64,000 nt of DNA. It comes from Dictyoglomus sp. NZ13-RE01. GTDB lineage: Bacteria; Dictyoglomota; Dictyoglomia; Dictyoglomales; Dictyoglomaceae. Below the pieces are notes generated by a model. It made no database searches and was not told where the DNA came from. It worked only from the letters and a program-made list of their open reading frames with translations. A program made the position numbers and the translations under genes. This document shows, piece by piece, positions 36,779 to 45,525 of the stretch. Position 1 is the stretch's first letter; the number at the start of each line of letters is the position of its first letter. The DNA is taken from the NCBI GenBank assembly GCA_002878375.1, contig NIRF01000003.1:62001-126000 (forward strand), read 5' to 3'.

Positions 36779-37720
36779 TTATATCCTATAGATCTCTATC
36801 TCTTTTAAAATTTCTGTTGCTAAAGCAACAGCTAATTTTCCATCCTCTAAAGTAACTAAAGGACTTTCCCCTTTAATAATACAATTTATAAACTGCTCCA
36901 GCTCAAGTTTTAGAGGCTCCTCCTTTTCAAAGACAGGACTTTCTACACTGGGATCAACTACTCTATTGGAAAGGCAGGTTATAGTTATACTTTGATTTAT
37001 ATAATCTACTGTTATATAGGTACCATCTTTCTCTTGAATATCTAACTTTCTAAATTTTTTAGAAGAAACCCTGCTTGCGGTAAGATTTGCTAAAATTCCT
37101 CCCTCAAAAAGAATGGAGACATTAACAAAATCCTCAAAAGGAGTAACAATAGAGTAGCCTACACCATGGATATCTTTTATTATTTTATCCTTTCCAAGCA
37201 AGTAAAAGAGGATATCTAAGTCATGAATCATTAGATCCAAAACTACTCCTACATCATCTGGCTTTCCACTATAATAACCCATTCTATGAGCTTCAATATA
37301 TAGAGGATCTTTAATATATTTTTTCAATTCCTGTATAGCAGGATTAAATCTCTCTATATGTCCAACCTGAAAAACTAAATCCTTTCCTCCAGCAAGATCT
37401 AAAAGCTCTTCTACCTCCCATAAGTACTGAGTAACTGGTTTTTCTACAAAAATATGAATACCTCTTTCCAAAAAATCTTTAGCTATACTAAAATGAGTTG
37501 AAGTAGGAGTGACAATACTGACAGCATCAATCTTATCCATTAATTCCTTATAATTAGTAGTATAAAAGGGAATCTGATAAAGGGATGCTATCTCACGGAC
37601 CCTCTTTTCATTTATGTCCGCAATACCAACCAAATCAACCTTCTCAAGCTCACTCAAGATTCTTACGTGATGTTGTCCTAAAGAACCAACTCCAACTACA
37701 CCCATTCTAATTTTTTTCAT
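36779..37720 (-). CDS. Gfo/Idh/MocA oxidoreductase in the lipid A cluster
   Basis: The 313 residues have the NAD(P) motif GVVGVGSLGQHH, VSIVTPTSTH, IFVEKPVT and a catalytic-region lysine, then GHIERFNPAI and VVLDLMIHDLDIL. Relatives next to lpx genes include GnnA, which oxidises UDP-GlcNAc at C3 on the way to a diamino sugar for lipid A. No GnnB-type aminotransferase lies in the window, so that assignment is an inference from context. Confidence 0.8.
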   Translation of the reverse strand: MKKIRMGVVGVGSLGQHHVRILSELEKVDLVGIADINEKRVREIASLYQIPFYTTNYKELMDKIDAVSIVTPTSTHFSIAKDFLERGIHIFVEKPVTQYLWEVEELLDLAGGKDLVFQVGHIERFNPAIQELKKYIKDPLYIEAHRMGYYSGKPDDVGVVLDLMIHDLDILFYLLGKDKIIKDIHGVGYSIVTPFEDFVNVSILFEGGILANLTASRVSSKKFRKLDIQEKDGTYITVDYINQSITITCLSNRVVDPSVESPVFEKEEPLKLELEQFINCIIKGESPLVTLEDGKLAVALATEILKEIEIYRI

Positions 37721-39452
37721 GGCTCAATTCTCCTTCTTCTAATTGCCAATGGATTAACCTTGCATAAACTCCCTTCTTATTAATTAACTCTTCATGGGTC
37801 CCGTCCTCTACAATTTCTCCTTGATCTAAAACAATTATTCTATCCACCCATCTAATAGTAGACAACCTATGAGCAACTATGAAGGTGGTTTTTCCTTTTA
37901 TTAGATTTTCTAAAGCTTCTTGAATCAAAGCTTCCGATTCTGCATCTAAAGCAGAAGTTGCCTCATCTAAGATGATTAATCGAGGATTATGTAAGATAGT
38001 TCTTGCTATAGCAATCCTTTGAGCTTGACCTCCAGAAAGTCCTACTCCTCCTTCTCCTATGATAGTGTTGTATCCATTAGGTAAAGTCATAATAAAATCA
38101 TGAGCTTTTGCCATCTTTGCTGCTTCAATTACCTCATCCAAACTTGCATTTGGTTTACTATATGCAATATTATCTCTTACTGTACCATGAAAAATAATGG
38201 TTTCTTGAGTAACAAAACCAATTTGACTCCTCAAAGAACTTAATTTTACTTCCCTTAAATCGTAGCCATCAATTTTTACCCTACCCAAGGTAGGATCTAT
38301 AAAGCGCGGGATAAGATTAACTAAAGATGTCTTTCCTGCCCCACTAATGCCTACTATGGCAACTTTTTCTCCCTCCATTACTCTTAAATTTATATTTTTC
38401 AAGACCCAATTTTTGTTATCATAGGTAAAATAAACATTCTCAAATTCAACCCTACCCTTTATAGGAGGAAGAACAATTGCATTAGGTATCTCAACAACAT
38501 CCTTACCTTGTTCTAAGATCTCAAAAATTCTTTCAAAAGAGGCAGAAGCTTGCTTTATCCCAGAAAAGACCCTTAAAAGAGTTAATGCAGGATCAAGAGC
38601 CATACCTACATAAGTTAGAAAGGCAATAAATGATCCAATAGTAAGAGTTCCTTGTGCAATCTTTCTACTCCCTAACCATATAAGAAAAACAATGGCAAGA
38701 GCACTTAGAAAACTTGCAAGAGGAATCTGGGTTGCAGTAAGTTGAACAATTTTTATATTTCTCCAAAAATTCTTTTCATTTTCTTTCTTAAACCTGTTTA
38801 TTTCCTCATTCTCTTTTACAAAAATTCTTACCACTCGAGCACCCTTTATACTTTCCTGAATAATAGTTGTTAAATCTGCAATCTTTCTCTGAACAGCTAA
38901 GGACCATTTCTGTATCTCTTTTCCAATTCCCGAAACTGATAGTGAAAATAAAGGAATAATAATAAGGGTTGCTAAGGCAAGTTCCCATTGAGAAATGAAA
39001 AGAATTATTATAATTCCAGTAAGAAGAATAATAGAATAGAAAAAGTCAGAAAGACTTGATAAAAAAGATGTTTGGATGAGTTGGGTATCTTGGAGAGTTC
39101 TTGATATAAGTTCACTACTTGACCATTTATTAAAATATTCCAAAGATAGATATTGGATCTTTTCAAAAAGTTTGTTTCTTAGATCTGCTACTAATCTATG
39201 CCCTACAAAGGATAATAAATAAATTTGTCCATATAAAAATAGGCTTCTTAAAAATAGAAGCAAAATTATAATTAGAGCAATACGATTTAAAGAGGCAATA
39301 TCTTTTGTTTTTGCGAGCTGATCAATAAGCTCCCCAACAAATTTAGGAGCATATAACTGAGTTGAGTTAACAATCAGTATACATATAAAACCGCCCAATA
39401 AATAAATCCAGTATCCTTTTAATAAATTAAAAATTTTTTTCCAAAATTTCAT
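37707..39452 (-). CDS. MsbA-type ABC exporter (probable lipid A flippase)
   Basis: The 581-residue half transporter has six membrane helices (1-310) and an ATPase with Walker A GISGAGKTS (368-376), LSGGQAQR and LIILDEATSALD. It would flip lipid A core across the inner membrane as a homodimer. Its place between lpx-type genes supports that role over drug export. It overlaps both neighbours. Confidence 0.85.
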   Translation of the reverse strand: MKFWKKIFNLLKGYWIYLLGGFICILIVNSTQLYAPKFVGELIDQLAKTKDIASLNRIALIIILLLFLRSLFLYGQIYLLSFVGHRLVADLRNKLFEKIQYLSLEYFNKWSSSELISRTLQDTQLIQTSFLSSLSDFFYSIILLTGIIIILFISQWELALATLIIIPLFSLSVSGIGKEIQKWSLAVQRKIADLTTIIQESIKGARVVRIFVKENEEINRFKKENEKNFWRNIKIVQLTATQIPLASFLSALAIVFLIWLGSRKIAQGTLTIGSFIAFLTYVGMALDPALTLLRVFSGIKQASASFERIFEILEQGKDVVEIPNAIVLPPIKGRVEFENVYFTYDNKNWVLKNINLRVMEGEKVAIVGISGAGKTSLVNLIPRFIDPTLGRVKIDGYDLREVKLSSLRSQIGFVTQETIIFHGTVRDNIAYSKPNASLDEVIEAAKMAKAHDFIMTLPNGYNTIIGEGGVGLSGGQAQRIAIARTILHNPRLIILDEATSALDAESEALIQEALENLIKGKTTFIVAHRLSTIRWVDRIIVLDQGEIVEDGTHEELINKKGVYARLIHWQLEEGELSHEKN

Positions 39453-40527
39453 TCAAATCACTCCATATAACCTCTGATGGATTTATTTCCATCAGAGGAA
39501 AGGTCTCCTCTAAGTCTTTATGCATTTTATAAATGACATTTCTATCATTTAATATATCCAATAGATATTTTAGCACATCCTGAAAATTAAATTTACCAAC
39601 AATCTCCTTTACAATACCTTCTTTATATCTATTTGGAAGAGCCAAATATGGGTTTTTTTTAAGGTAAAAATCAACTAACTTATTTCTAACTTTTCCCTTT
39701 AAGAAATGAGCAATACCTTCTAAAGGCAAGTACTCGGGTCTATGTAAAGGTAAAATTACAAGCATAGGAATTCCGGAGTAGGCAAGCTGTATTGTTGTAG
39801 TTCCAGGCAAAGTTATACTAAAGAGGATATCTTTTATATCCTCCTCCCAATCTTTCAGTATTTTTATTTCAATAGGCAGATTTTCCATTATAGGACTCAA
39901 TCTTTTCAAGTAATAATTTATTACTTCACTCCTTAGGAATGGAGAAAAAAAGAATGTAAAGGAAAGATTAGGGTAAAATCTATTAATTTCTTTGATCAAA
40001 GCCATATAAAAAGGCAAGTAAAATCTTAATGCATAATCTCTACTACCTGGAAATAACGCAATTTTATTGCTATGAACAGAGAAAGCATTTCTATTTAGAT
40101 TCTCAAATCTTAGATCTCCAACACATTTTATCTTTTGAGATAAAAACCTTGAAGAATATACTTTATCAAAGAAGAAATCCCAAAAATATTTCTTCTCTAT
40201 ATAGGCAATTGAATAGGCATTCCATATTTTACTCAATATACCGTTAAAAAATAAATCTCCCCCTAAATGAAAAACAATAGTTTTTCCCTGTTTTTTCCTT
40301 CTGAAAAGACCATAGTATTCTTCAGGAGTAAAGATTCGTTTAAAGAAATTGAAACTTTCAACAACTTTCTTTTCTTCCCCTGTTGCAAATTGGCATGGCA
40401 CTAAGACACAATAAAAATTAGTATCTTTTATCCAATTGAAACTTTTTCTCTTTAGAGTTTTTACTAAAGGATAAAGCCAACCTGCAATCTCTCCAGGACC
40501 GTTAACCAAAAAATAAAAATCATTCAT
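39427..40527 (-). CDS. Divergent LpxB-like glycosyltransferase (second copy)
   Basis: The 366 residues keep landmarks of the LpxB fold. GPGEIAGWLYPLVKTLK matches the SVGEVSGDLHGS start of LpxB, and IALFPGSRDYALRFYLPF and LPGTTTIQLAYSGIPMLVI match the donor-binding region. Overall similarity to the neighbouring LpxB is low. It starts within the end of lpxB (8-base overlap), so they are cotranslated. The product is unknown. Confidence 0.7.
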   Translation of the reverse strand: MNDFYFLVNGPGEIAGWLYPLVKTLKRKSFNWIKDTNFYCVLVPCQFATGEEKKVVESFNFFKRIFTPEEYYGLFRRKKQGKTIVFHLGGDLFFNGILSKIWNAYSIAYIEKKYFWDFFFDKVYSSRFLSQKIKCVGDLRFENLNRNAFSVHSNKIALFPGSRDYALRFYLPFYMALIKEINRFYPNLSFTFFFSPFLRSEVINYYLKRLSPIMENLPIEIKILKDWEEDIKDILFSITLPGTTTIQLAYSGIPMLVILPLHRPEYLPLEGIAHFLKGKVRNKLVDFYLKKNPYLALPNRYKEGIVKEIVGKFNFQDVLKYLLDILNDRNVIYKMHKDLEETFPLMEINPSEVIWSDLNEILEKNF

Positions 40528-41617
40528 AGGCTCTACTTATAATAAATTTAGCTATTTTATCAAGAACTCCTTCCTCTCCAAGAGTACTCCTTATCTCCCC
40601 AAGCTCCCTTATCATATTCTCCCTTTTATTAGGATTTTTCAGAAATTCTTCCACATCCGTAATAATCTTTTTAATATTAAACTTCTGAATATACTCAGGA
40701 TATATTTCCTTTCCAGCCAAAATATTAGGTAAAGATATGTATTTGTGATGAACAAGCCTTTTAGCAATCATATAAGTTATAAAAGAGGTTTTGTAGAATA
40801 CAAATAGTGGAGAAAGAAGAAGAGTTGCCTCAAGAGTTATGGTGCCAGAAGAGGCAAGCCCCAAGCTTATCCTCTGCAAAGCTGAATAGCTTTGTTTTCC
40901 AGAAATTACCTCAATATCTATATTTTTATCCATAAACTTCTCAATCAAAGGTTTAAATTTATCGGAGGATATAGGTAGAATAAATTTAAATCCTTGCTTA
41001 GAAAAATGATCCGCAATATTCATAAATAGAGGCATTAGACTTTTTATCTCATGTTTTCTACTTCCAGGAAATAACCCTATAAGATTTTCTTCTCTTTCTC
41101 TCCTTTCTAATCCCGATAAATAATCTACTAAGGGATGTCCAAAATAAACTATGTTATCAGTATAGTTTTTGTAAAGAGAATATTCTTGAGGAAATGTTGC
41201 TATTATCCAGGTAATATGTTCCGCTATCTCTTTTACTTTATCCTTATTTCCCCATAACCAATATTGGGGAGCAAAATAGTAAATAGTAGGAATATCAAGT
41301 TTTTTTGCTATTTTGGCTAAGAGTACGTTAAAGCCTTGAAAATCAATAAGAATAAGTAAATCTGGTTTTTCTTCCCTTAAAATCCTTTCAAGCCTTTTTA
41401 GCAAAAATAGAAATTTGGGAATGTAAGGAAGCGGTTCTACAAAACCAATAGTGCTATACTCCGTAACATCATCTATTATTTCAACCCCCTCTTCCCTCAT
41501 CCTGCTTCCACCTAAGCCGAAAAAGTAAATGTTAGGATTGTATTTTTTTAAGGTTCTAACCAAATAAGAACCATGCAAATCCCCAGATACTTCTCCTACC
41601 GAAAACATTATCTTCAT
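40520..41617 (-). CDS. lpxB: Lipid-A-disaccharide synthase
   Basis: The 365-residue GT19 enzyme has SVGEVSGDLHGS, FGLGGSRMREEGVE, LIDFQGFN, APQYWLWG, FPQEYSLY, GHPLVD and LFPGSRKHEI. It joins UDP-2,3-diacylglucosamine and lipid X. The ATG at 41617 has GGAGGG upstream and overlaps the lpxA stop as ATGA; a TTG 15 bases earlier is rejected. Confidence 0.95.
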   Translation of the reverse strand: MKIMFSVGEVSGDLHGSYLVRTLKKYNPNIYFFGLGGSRMREEGVEIIDDVTEYSTIGFVEPLPYIPKFLFLLKRLERILREEKPDLLILIDFQGFNVLLAKIAKKLDIPTIYYFAPQYWLWGNKDKVKEIAEHITWIIATFPQEYSLYKNYTDNIVYFGHPLVDYLSGLERREREENLIGLFPGSRKHEIKSLMPLFMNIADHFSKQGFKFILPISSDKFKPLIEKFMDKNIDIEVISGKQSYSALQRISLGLASSGTITLEATLLLSPLFVFYKTSFITYMIAKRLVHHKYISLPNILAGKEIYPEYIQKFNIKKIITDVEEFLKNPNKRENMIRELGEIRSTLGEEGVLDKIAKFIISRAYE

Positions 41618-42405
41618 TCTTCTTCCCTCCAAGATGAAGCGGTAATGCCTCTTTTTGATCCCTTCACAAAATTTACTATTTCTTTAGCAGATTCATCCTC
41701 ATACTTTAATAATTCTTCAAGCCTTTTTTCAAAGGGTAGATTTGAATAAAGTATATGGAAAAGTTTTTTAATAAGATTTCTTTTCTCTAAGGGATAATTT
41801 GATCTTTTCAAGCCAACAGTATTTATTCCATAAACTCTGGCAGGGTTTCCATCTGCAAGAGCATATGGAGGTATATCTTTGACTATCTTTGAGGATGCCC
41901 CCACCATAGCAAGTTTTCCAATTCTAACAAACTGGTGGATACCAACGAGCCCACTGATAAAAGCTTGATCATCGATCTCTACATATCCTGCAATTTGAGT
42001 GGCATTGGCAATTATTACTTTTCGCCCTAATTTTACATTATGGGCTAAATGGGAATAAGCCATAATATAGCAATCATCTCCTACTATAGTAGCAGTTCCT
42101 TCCCCACTCGCCCTATGTAATACACAATATTCTCTAATAGTTACATTATTTCCTATGATTAGATAGCTCTTTTCTCCTTTGAAATTAATATCTTGAGGAA
42201 CATCCCCTAATATTGCTCCAGAATGTATATGACAGTTTTCCCCAATAATTGTCCCCTCTTTAATAACTACCCCACTTTCAATTATTGTATTTTTACCAAT
42301 CCTTACATTCCTTTCTATTATCGAAAAGGGACCAATAATAACATTTTCTCCTATCTCGGCGGAAGGATGAACAAAAGAAAGGTTTTTATGCTCCTCCCAA
42401 AGCAA
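41614..42405 (-). CDS. lpxA: UDP-N-acetylglucosamine acyltransferase
   Basis: A left-handed beta-helix of hexapeptide repeats (IGENVIIGPFSIIERNVRIGKNTIIE in outline) includes the catalytic-His segment YSHLAHNVKLG, and ends in the helical C-domain. It adds the first acyl chain of lipid A. The start is hard to place: a TTG at 42405 stands 8 bases after a perfect AGGAGGTGA inside fabZ. A GTG at 42417 overlaps that site. No ATG lies near the family start. Confidence 0.93.
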   Translation of the reverse strand: MLWEEHKNLSFVHPSAEIGENVIIGPFSIIERNVRIGKNTIIESGVVIKEGTIIGENCHIHSGAILGDVPQDINFKGEKSYLIIGNNVTIREYCVLHRASGEGTATIVGDDCYIMAYSHLAHNVKLGRKVIIANATQIAGYVEIDDQAFISGLVGIHQFVRIGKLAMVGASSKIVKDIPPYALADGNPARVYGINTVGLKRSNYPLEKRNLIKKLFHILYSNLPFEKRLEELLKYEDESAKEIVNFVKGSKRGITASSWREEE

Positions 42406-42814
42406 GTGTAATCTCACCTCCTGCTACTACCTCATCCCCTACTTTAGCTACGCCGTCAAACTTAAATATGTTCTTAAGGCTTTTTTTAAGAGTTACTTCT
42501 AAGGTTAGCACATCTCCTGGGGTTACTTGTTTTCTAAATTTTACTCCATCCACTCCTGTCAAATATGCTATATATTTCTTTCCCTCTTCCCCAAAGGATA
42601 AAAACAAAAGGATACCTGCGGACTGAGCTAAAGCCTCAATTATTAATACTCCAGGGAAAATAGGATATTCAGGGAAGTGTCCTTGAAAAATCTGTTCATT
42701 GTAAGATACATTTTTAATTGTTTTTATGCTTTCACCCTTCTTAAATTCTATAACCCTATCCACCATTAAAAAAGGATATCTATGAGGTAATATCTTTAAA
42801 ATATCCACATTCAT
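42386..42814 (-). CDS. fabZ: 3-hydroxyacyl-ACP dehydratase FabZ
   Basis: The 142-residue hot-dog enzyme begins DILKILPHRYPFLMVDRV and has the active-site pair H46 (GHFPEYPIFPGV) and E60 (IIEALAQ). It supplies fatty acids by dehydrating 3-hydroxyacyl-ACP and competes with LpxA/LpxD for the same substrate, hence the usual lpxD-fabZ-lpxA order. It overlaps lpxC by ATGA. Confidence 0.95.
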   Translation of the reverse strand: MNVDILKILPHRYPFLMVDRVIEFKKGESIKTIKNVSYNEQIFQGHFPEYPIFPGVLIIEALAQSAGILLFLSFGEEGKKYIAYLTGVDGVKFRKQVTPGDVLTLEVTLKKSLKNIFKFDGVAKVGDEVVAGGEITLALGGA

Positions 42815-43638
42815 TCCTTATTACTCCCCCTAAAGAACTCTTTTAGTCTTCTAACCATCTTAATATGAAGAGTATGACCTGAGGAAAGAGCAAAAATGTG
42901 AGCATTTAAATACCTTCCAAGCAAGCAAAAATCACCAATAATATCCAAAATTTTATGTCTTACAGGTTCATCCTCAAATCTTTCTTTATTCACATACCCT
43001 TCTTTCCCAACAAGAACAGCATTTTCTAAGCTTGCTCCCTTTATCAGTCCATTCTTTTCAAGTTCTTCCAATTCATACCAAAAACCAAAAGTTCTTGCAG
43101 GTGCAATATCTTTTTCATATTTATCAAGATCAAAAAATTCGTATCTTTGCCACAGAATAGGTGTTCCCGGAAAGGAAAGTACGCAGTGAATCTTAAAAGA
43201 ATTAGAGGGAAACAGGATGATCATTCCTTTGCCTTCTTTTTCTACTAACGGAAAATCTAAAGAAAAATAATCTATAGGTGCTTTCTGTACCTCTATTCCT
43301 GAATTTTTAATAGCTTCTATCCAAGGAAAAGAACTTCCATCAAGAATGGGTATCTCATCACCTTCCACAAGAACATATAAATTTGTTATTCTTAAGGAAT
43401 AAAGAGCAGAAAGAAGATGCTCAATAGTTAAAATTTCTATACCATTATATCCTAAACTTACATTTCTTTTAGTATCCACTACATAATCAGCTAAAGCTGG
43501 AATTTGGCAATTATTTTTTATAAAGATTATTCCTTTGTTTTCCTCGGATGGGATAAGAGTAATCCTCGAAAATTTACCTGTATGAAGACCTACGCCTTCT
43601 ATAGTAATTTCTCTCTTAATTGTTCTTTGAAATTCCAT
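42811..43638 (-). CDS. lpxC: UDP-3-O-acyl-N-acetylglucosamine deacetylase
   Basis: The 275 residues have the zinc ligands H74, H228 and D232, the catalytic E73 (TIEHLLSAL) and H255 (SSGHTLH). This is the committed step of lipid A synthesis. GVGLHTGK at the start is conserved. It overlaps lpxD by one base (TAATG). Confidence 0.96.
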   Translation of the reverse strand: MEFQRTIKREITIEGVGLHTGKFSRITLIPSEENKGIIFIKNNCQIPALADYVVDTKRNVSLGYNGIEILTIEHLLSALYSLRITNLYVLVEGDEIPILDGSSFPWIEAIKNSGIEVQKAPIDYFSLDFPLVEKEGKGMIILFPSNSFKIHCVLSFPGTPILWQRYEFFDLDKYEKDIAPARTFGFWYELEELEKNGLIKGASLENAVLVGKEGYVNKERFEDEPVRHKILDIIGDFCLLGRYLNAHIFALSSGHTLHIKMVRRLKEFFRGSNKE

Positions 43639-44618
43639 TATAACTTTTTAAGTTTCTCCCAAATTTCAGGAAGTTTTTTCAAGATAGCCTGTATCTTTAA
43701 TTCTTCAGAATGGGGTCTTGCGGGAAATCCAGAAACTACTAAGTTATCTGGTATGTCCTTTGTAACACCTGTTCTTGCAAGTATTACTACATTATTTCCA
43801 ACTTTTACATGATCAGAAACTCCACTCTGTCCTGCAATGATTACATTGTTACCAATAGAACTACTTCCAGCAACCCCACTCTGTCCTACAATAATGCAAT
43901 TTTCTCCAATTTTAACATTATGGGCAATAGTAACTAAATTGTCTATTTTTGTGCCTTTTCCAATTACTGTCTCATCTATGGTTCCTCTATCGATGGTACA
44001 ATTTGCTCCAATCTCTACATCATCCTCAATAATAACCTTTCCAATATGAGGAATTTTTACATGATTATTACCATCCCAAACATATCCAAAACCATCACTT
44101 CCTATAACACTTCCCGAATGTATTATTACATTATTTCCTATGATACAATGGTCATAGATAGATACGTTCGGATAAATAGTAACATTACTTCCTATTATTA
44201 CATCATTACCAATAGTGACATGGGGATAAATTTTTGTGTTATCTCCTATTATCACATTGTTACCAATAACTGTATAAGCTCCAATACCTACATCTTTCCC
44301 AATCTTTACATTTTCACCCAATATACTTGTGGGGTGGATATGGGAGGGGAAAAAGTGCCAGTCAAAGTATCTTAAAATCTTGGCAAAGGCGAGTTTTGGA
44401 TTATCCACTAATACAAGAGATTTTTCTGAAGAATAAGATATCTTAGGGATAACCATCGCCTTTGCCTTACTTTTTTCACCATCTTTTATGCTCTTCTCTT
44501 CAAAGACAAAAATTAGATCCCTTTCCCCTGCCCTATCCCATGTAGAAACCTTCTCTATCCACAGATCTTCTCCCCTCAATTCTCCCCCTATAATCTCAGC
44601 AATCTCTCTAAGCCACAT
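43638..44618 (-). CDS. lpxD: UDP-3-O-acylglucosamine N-acyltransferase
   Basis: The 326 residues have the N-terminal uridine-binding domain ([12 protein letters not shown]...[15 protein letters not shown]) and a long hexapeptide-repeat beta-helix. The catalytic-His segment reads [12 protein letters not shown]. It adds the second acyl chain. First of the five core lpx/fabZ genes. Confidence 0.95.
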   Translation of the reverse strand: MWLREIAEIIGGELRGEDLWIEKVSTWDRAGERDLIFVFEEKSIKDGEKSKAKAMVIPKISYSSEKSLVLVDNPKLAFAKILRYFDWHFFPSHIHPTSILGENVKIGKDVGIGAYTVIGNNVIIGDNTKIYPHVTIGNDVIIGSNVTIYPNVSIYDHCIIGNNVIIHSGSVIGSDGFGYVWDGNNHVKIPHIGKVIIEDDVEIGANCTIDRGTIDETVIGKGTKIDNLVTIAHNVKIGENCIIVGQSGVAGSSSIGNNVIIAGQSGVSDHVKVGNNVVILARTGVTKDIPDNLVVSGFPARPHSEELKIQAILKKLPEIWEKLKKL

Positions 44619-44628
44619 TTACACCCCT

Positions 44629-45051
44629 CTACTTATTAAGATTATTCAAAACATCCTTGGTTATGTCTACTCCTCCCCAAACTCTCGCTCCCTTTTCCAA
44701 AACTACAGATAAATTTTTGCTTTTTGCTACCTTTTCAACCTCAGCTAATATCTTCTTTCTCAGACTATCTCTAATCTTAGATACTAAATCACCCAACTCC
44801 TTTTCTTTGTCTGATTTTAGCTTATTTAAATCTTTTTCACTTAAACCCTTCTTTTTTGCATCCTCAATAATTTTATTTATCTCTGTTTGCTTCTGCTGAA
44901 TCTGAACTTGCATATTCTTCGTCTCTTTATATTCACTGAAAACTTTAAGATAATCCACATATCCAATACTGTTGTTCTGAGAAAGAACAAAGGATAAAAT
45001 TCCCATTAAGACAGAAAGAGAAAAAAGAACAAGTAAAATAATTTTTCTCAT
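44629..45051 (-). CDS. OmpH/Skp-family periplasmic chaperone (second copy)
   Basis: The 140 residues begin with a signal peptide (IILLVLFSLSVLMGILSFVLS). A Skp-like strand (SIGYVDYLKVFSEY), two long charged helices and a closing strand (LSVVLEKGARVWGGVDIT) follow. It would carry unfolded outer-membrane proteins to BamA. It is paralogous to the gene before it. Confidence 0.85.
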   Translation of the reverse strand: MRKIILLVLFSLSVLMGILSFVLSQNNSIGYVDYLKVFSEYKETKNMQVQIQQKQTEINKIIEDAKKKGLSEKDLNKLKSDKEKELGDLVSKIRDSLRKKILAEVEKVAKSKNLSVVLEKGARVWGGVDITKDVLNNLNK

Positions 45052-45062
45052 ATAGTATCACC

Positions 45063-45503
45063 CTACTTTTTGCCAGTAAGTTGAGAAATAACTTTATCTG
45101 TTATATCTACTCCACCCCAAACTACCGCATTCTTATCTAAAACTACACTATACCCCTCTTTTTTAGCTAAATCTGAAAAGGCATTCTCAACATCTTTCAT
45201 TAAAGCATCTACTGCTTGTTTATATGGGAGAAGCTCCTTATCATACTGATCTGCTAATTTTTTAATCTCATCTTGAGATTTTCCTTGCTTTTGAGCTTCT
45301 TGTAGTTTTGAAAGTCTTGTATTGTATTCCTGTTGTAACTTAGTATATGCATTGAATAGAGGTGTATAACTTTGAATAATCTTCTGTTGATCCACATAAG
45401 CAATCTTAACTATAGCTGTTGTTTGAGCATTTACAAATTTTAACCCTACAAAAAGAAAGACAAAAGATAAAACTAAAATCAAACCTACTAAATACCTTTT
45501 CAT
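45063..45503 (-). CDS. OmpH/Skp-family periplasmic chaperone (first copy)
   Basis: The 146-residue protein has a signal peptide ending near VNAQ, IAYVDQQKIIQSY, two helices and VVLDKNAVVWGGVDITDKV. The shared ending VWGGVDIT shows recent kinship with the next gene. Placed between Omp85 genes and lpxD as in many Gram-negatives. Confidence 0.87.
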   Translation of the reverse strand: MKRYLVGLILVLSFVFLFVGLKFVNAQTTAIVKIAYVDQQKIIQSYTPLFNAYTKLQQEYNTRLSKLQEAQKQGKSQDEIKKLADQYDKELLPYKQAVDALMKDVENAFSDLAKKEGYSVVLDKNAVVWGGVDITDKVISQLTGKK

Positions 45504-45525
45504 CTTCTTTACCTCCTAAAATTTT

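Noticed and set aside
44046-44375. Open frame of 109 codons on the + strand inside lpxD
   Set aside because: Its Ile/Tyr/Thr-rich sequence is the antisense of LpxD hexapeptide repeats; no ribosome site and no recognisable family.
43837-44618. Hexapeptide-like DNA periodicity in lpxD as a CRISPR or tandem repeat
   Set aside because: It reflects protein-level hexapeptide repeats; DNA copies are not identical and no spacer structure exists. I saw no CRISPR array or insertion sequence in the window.
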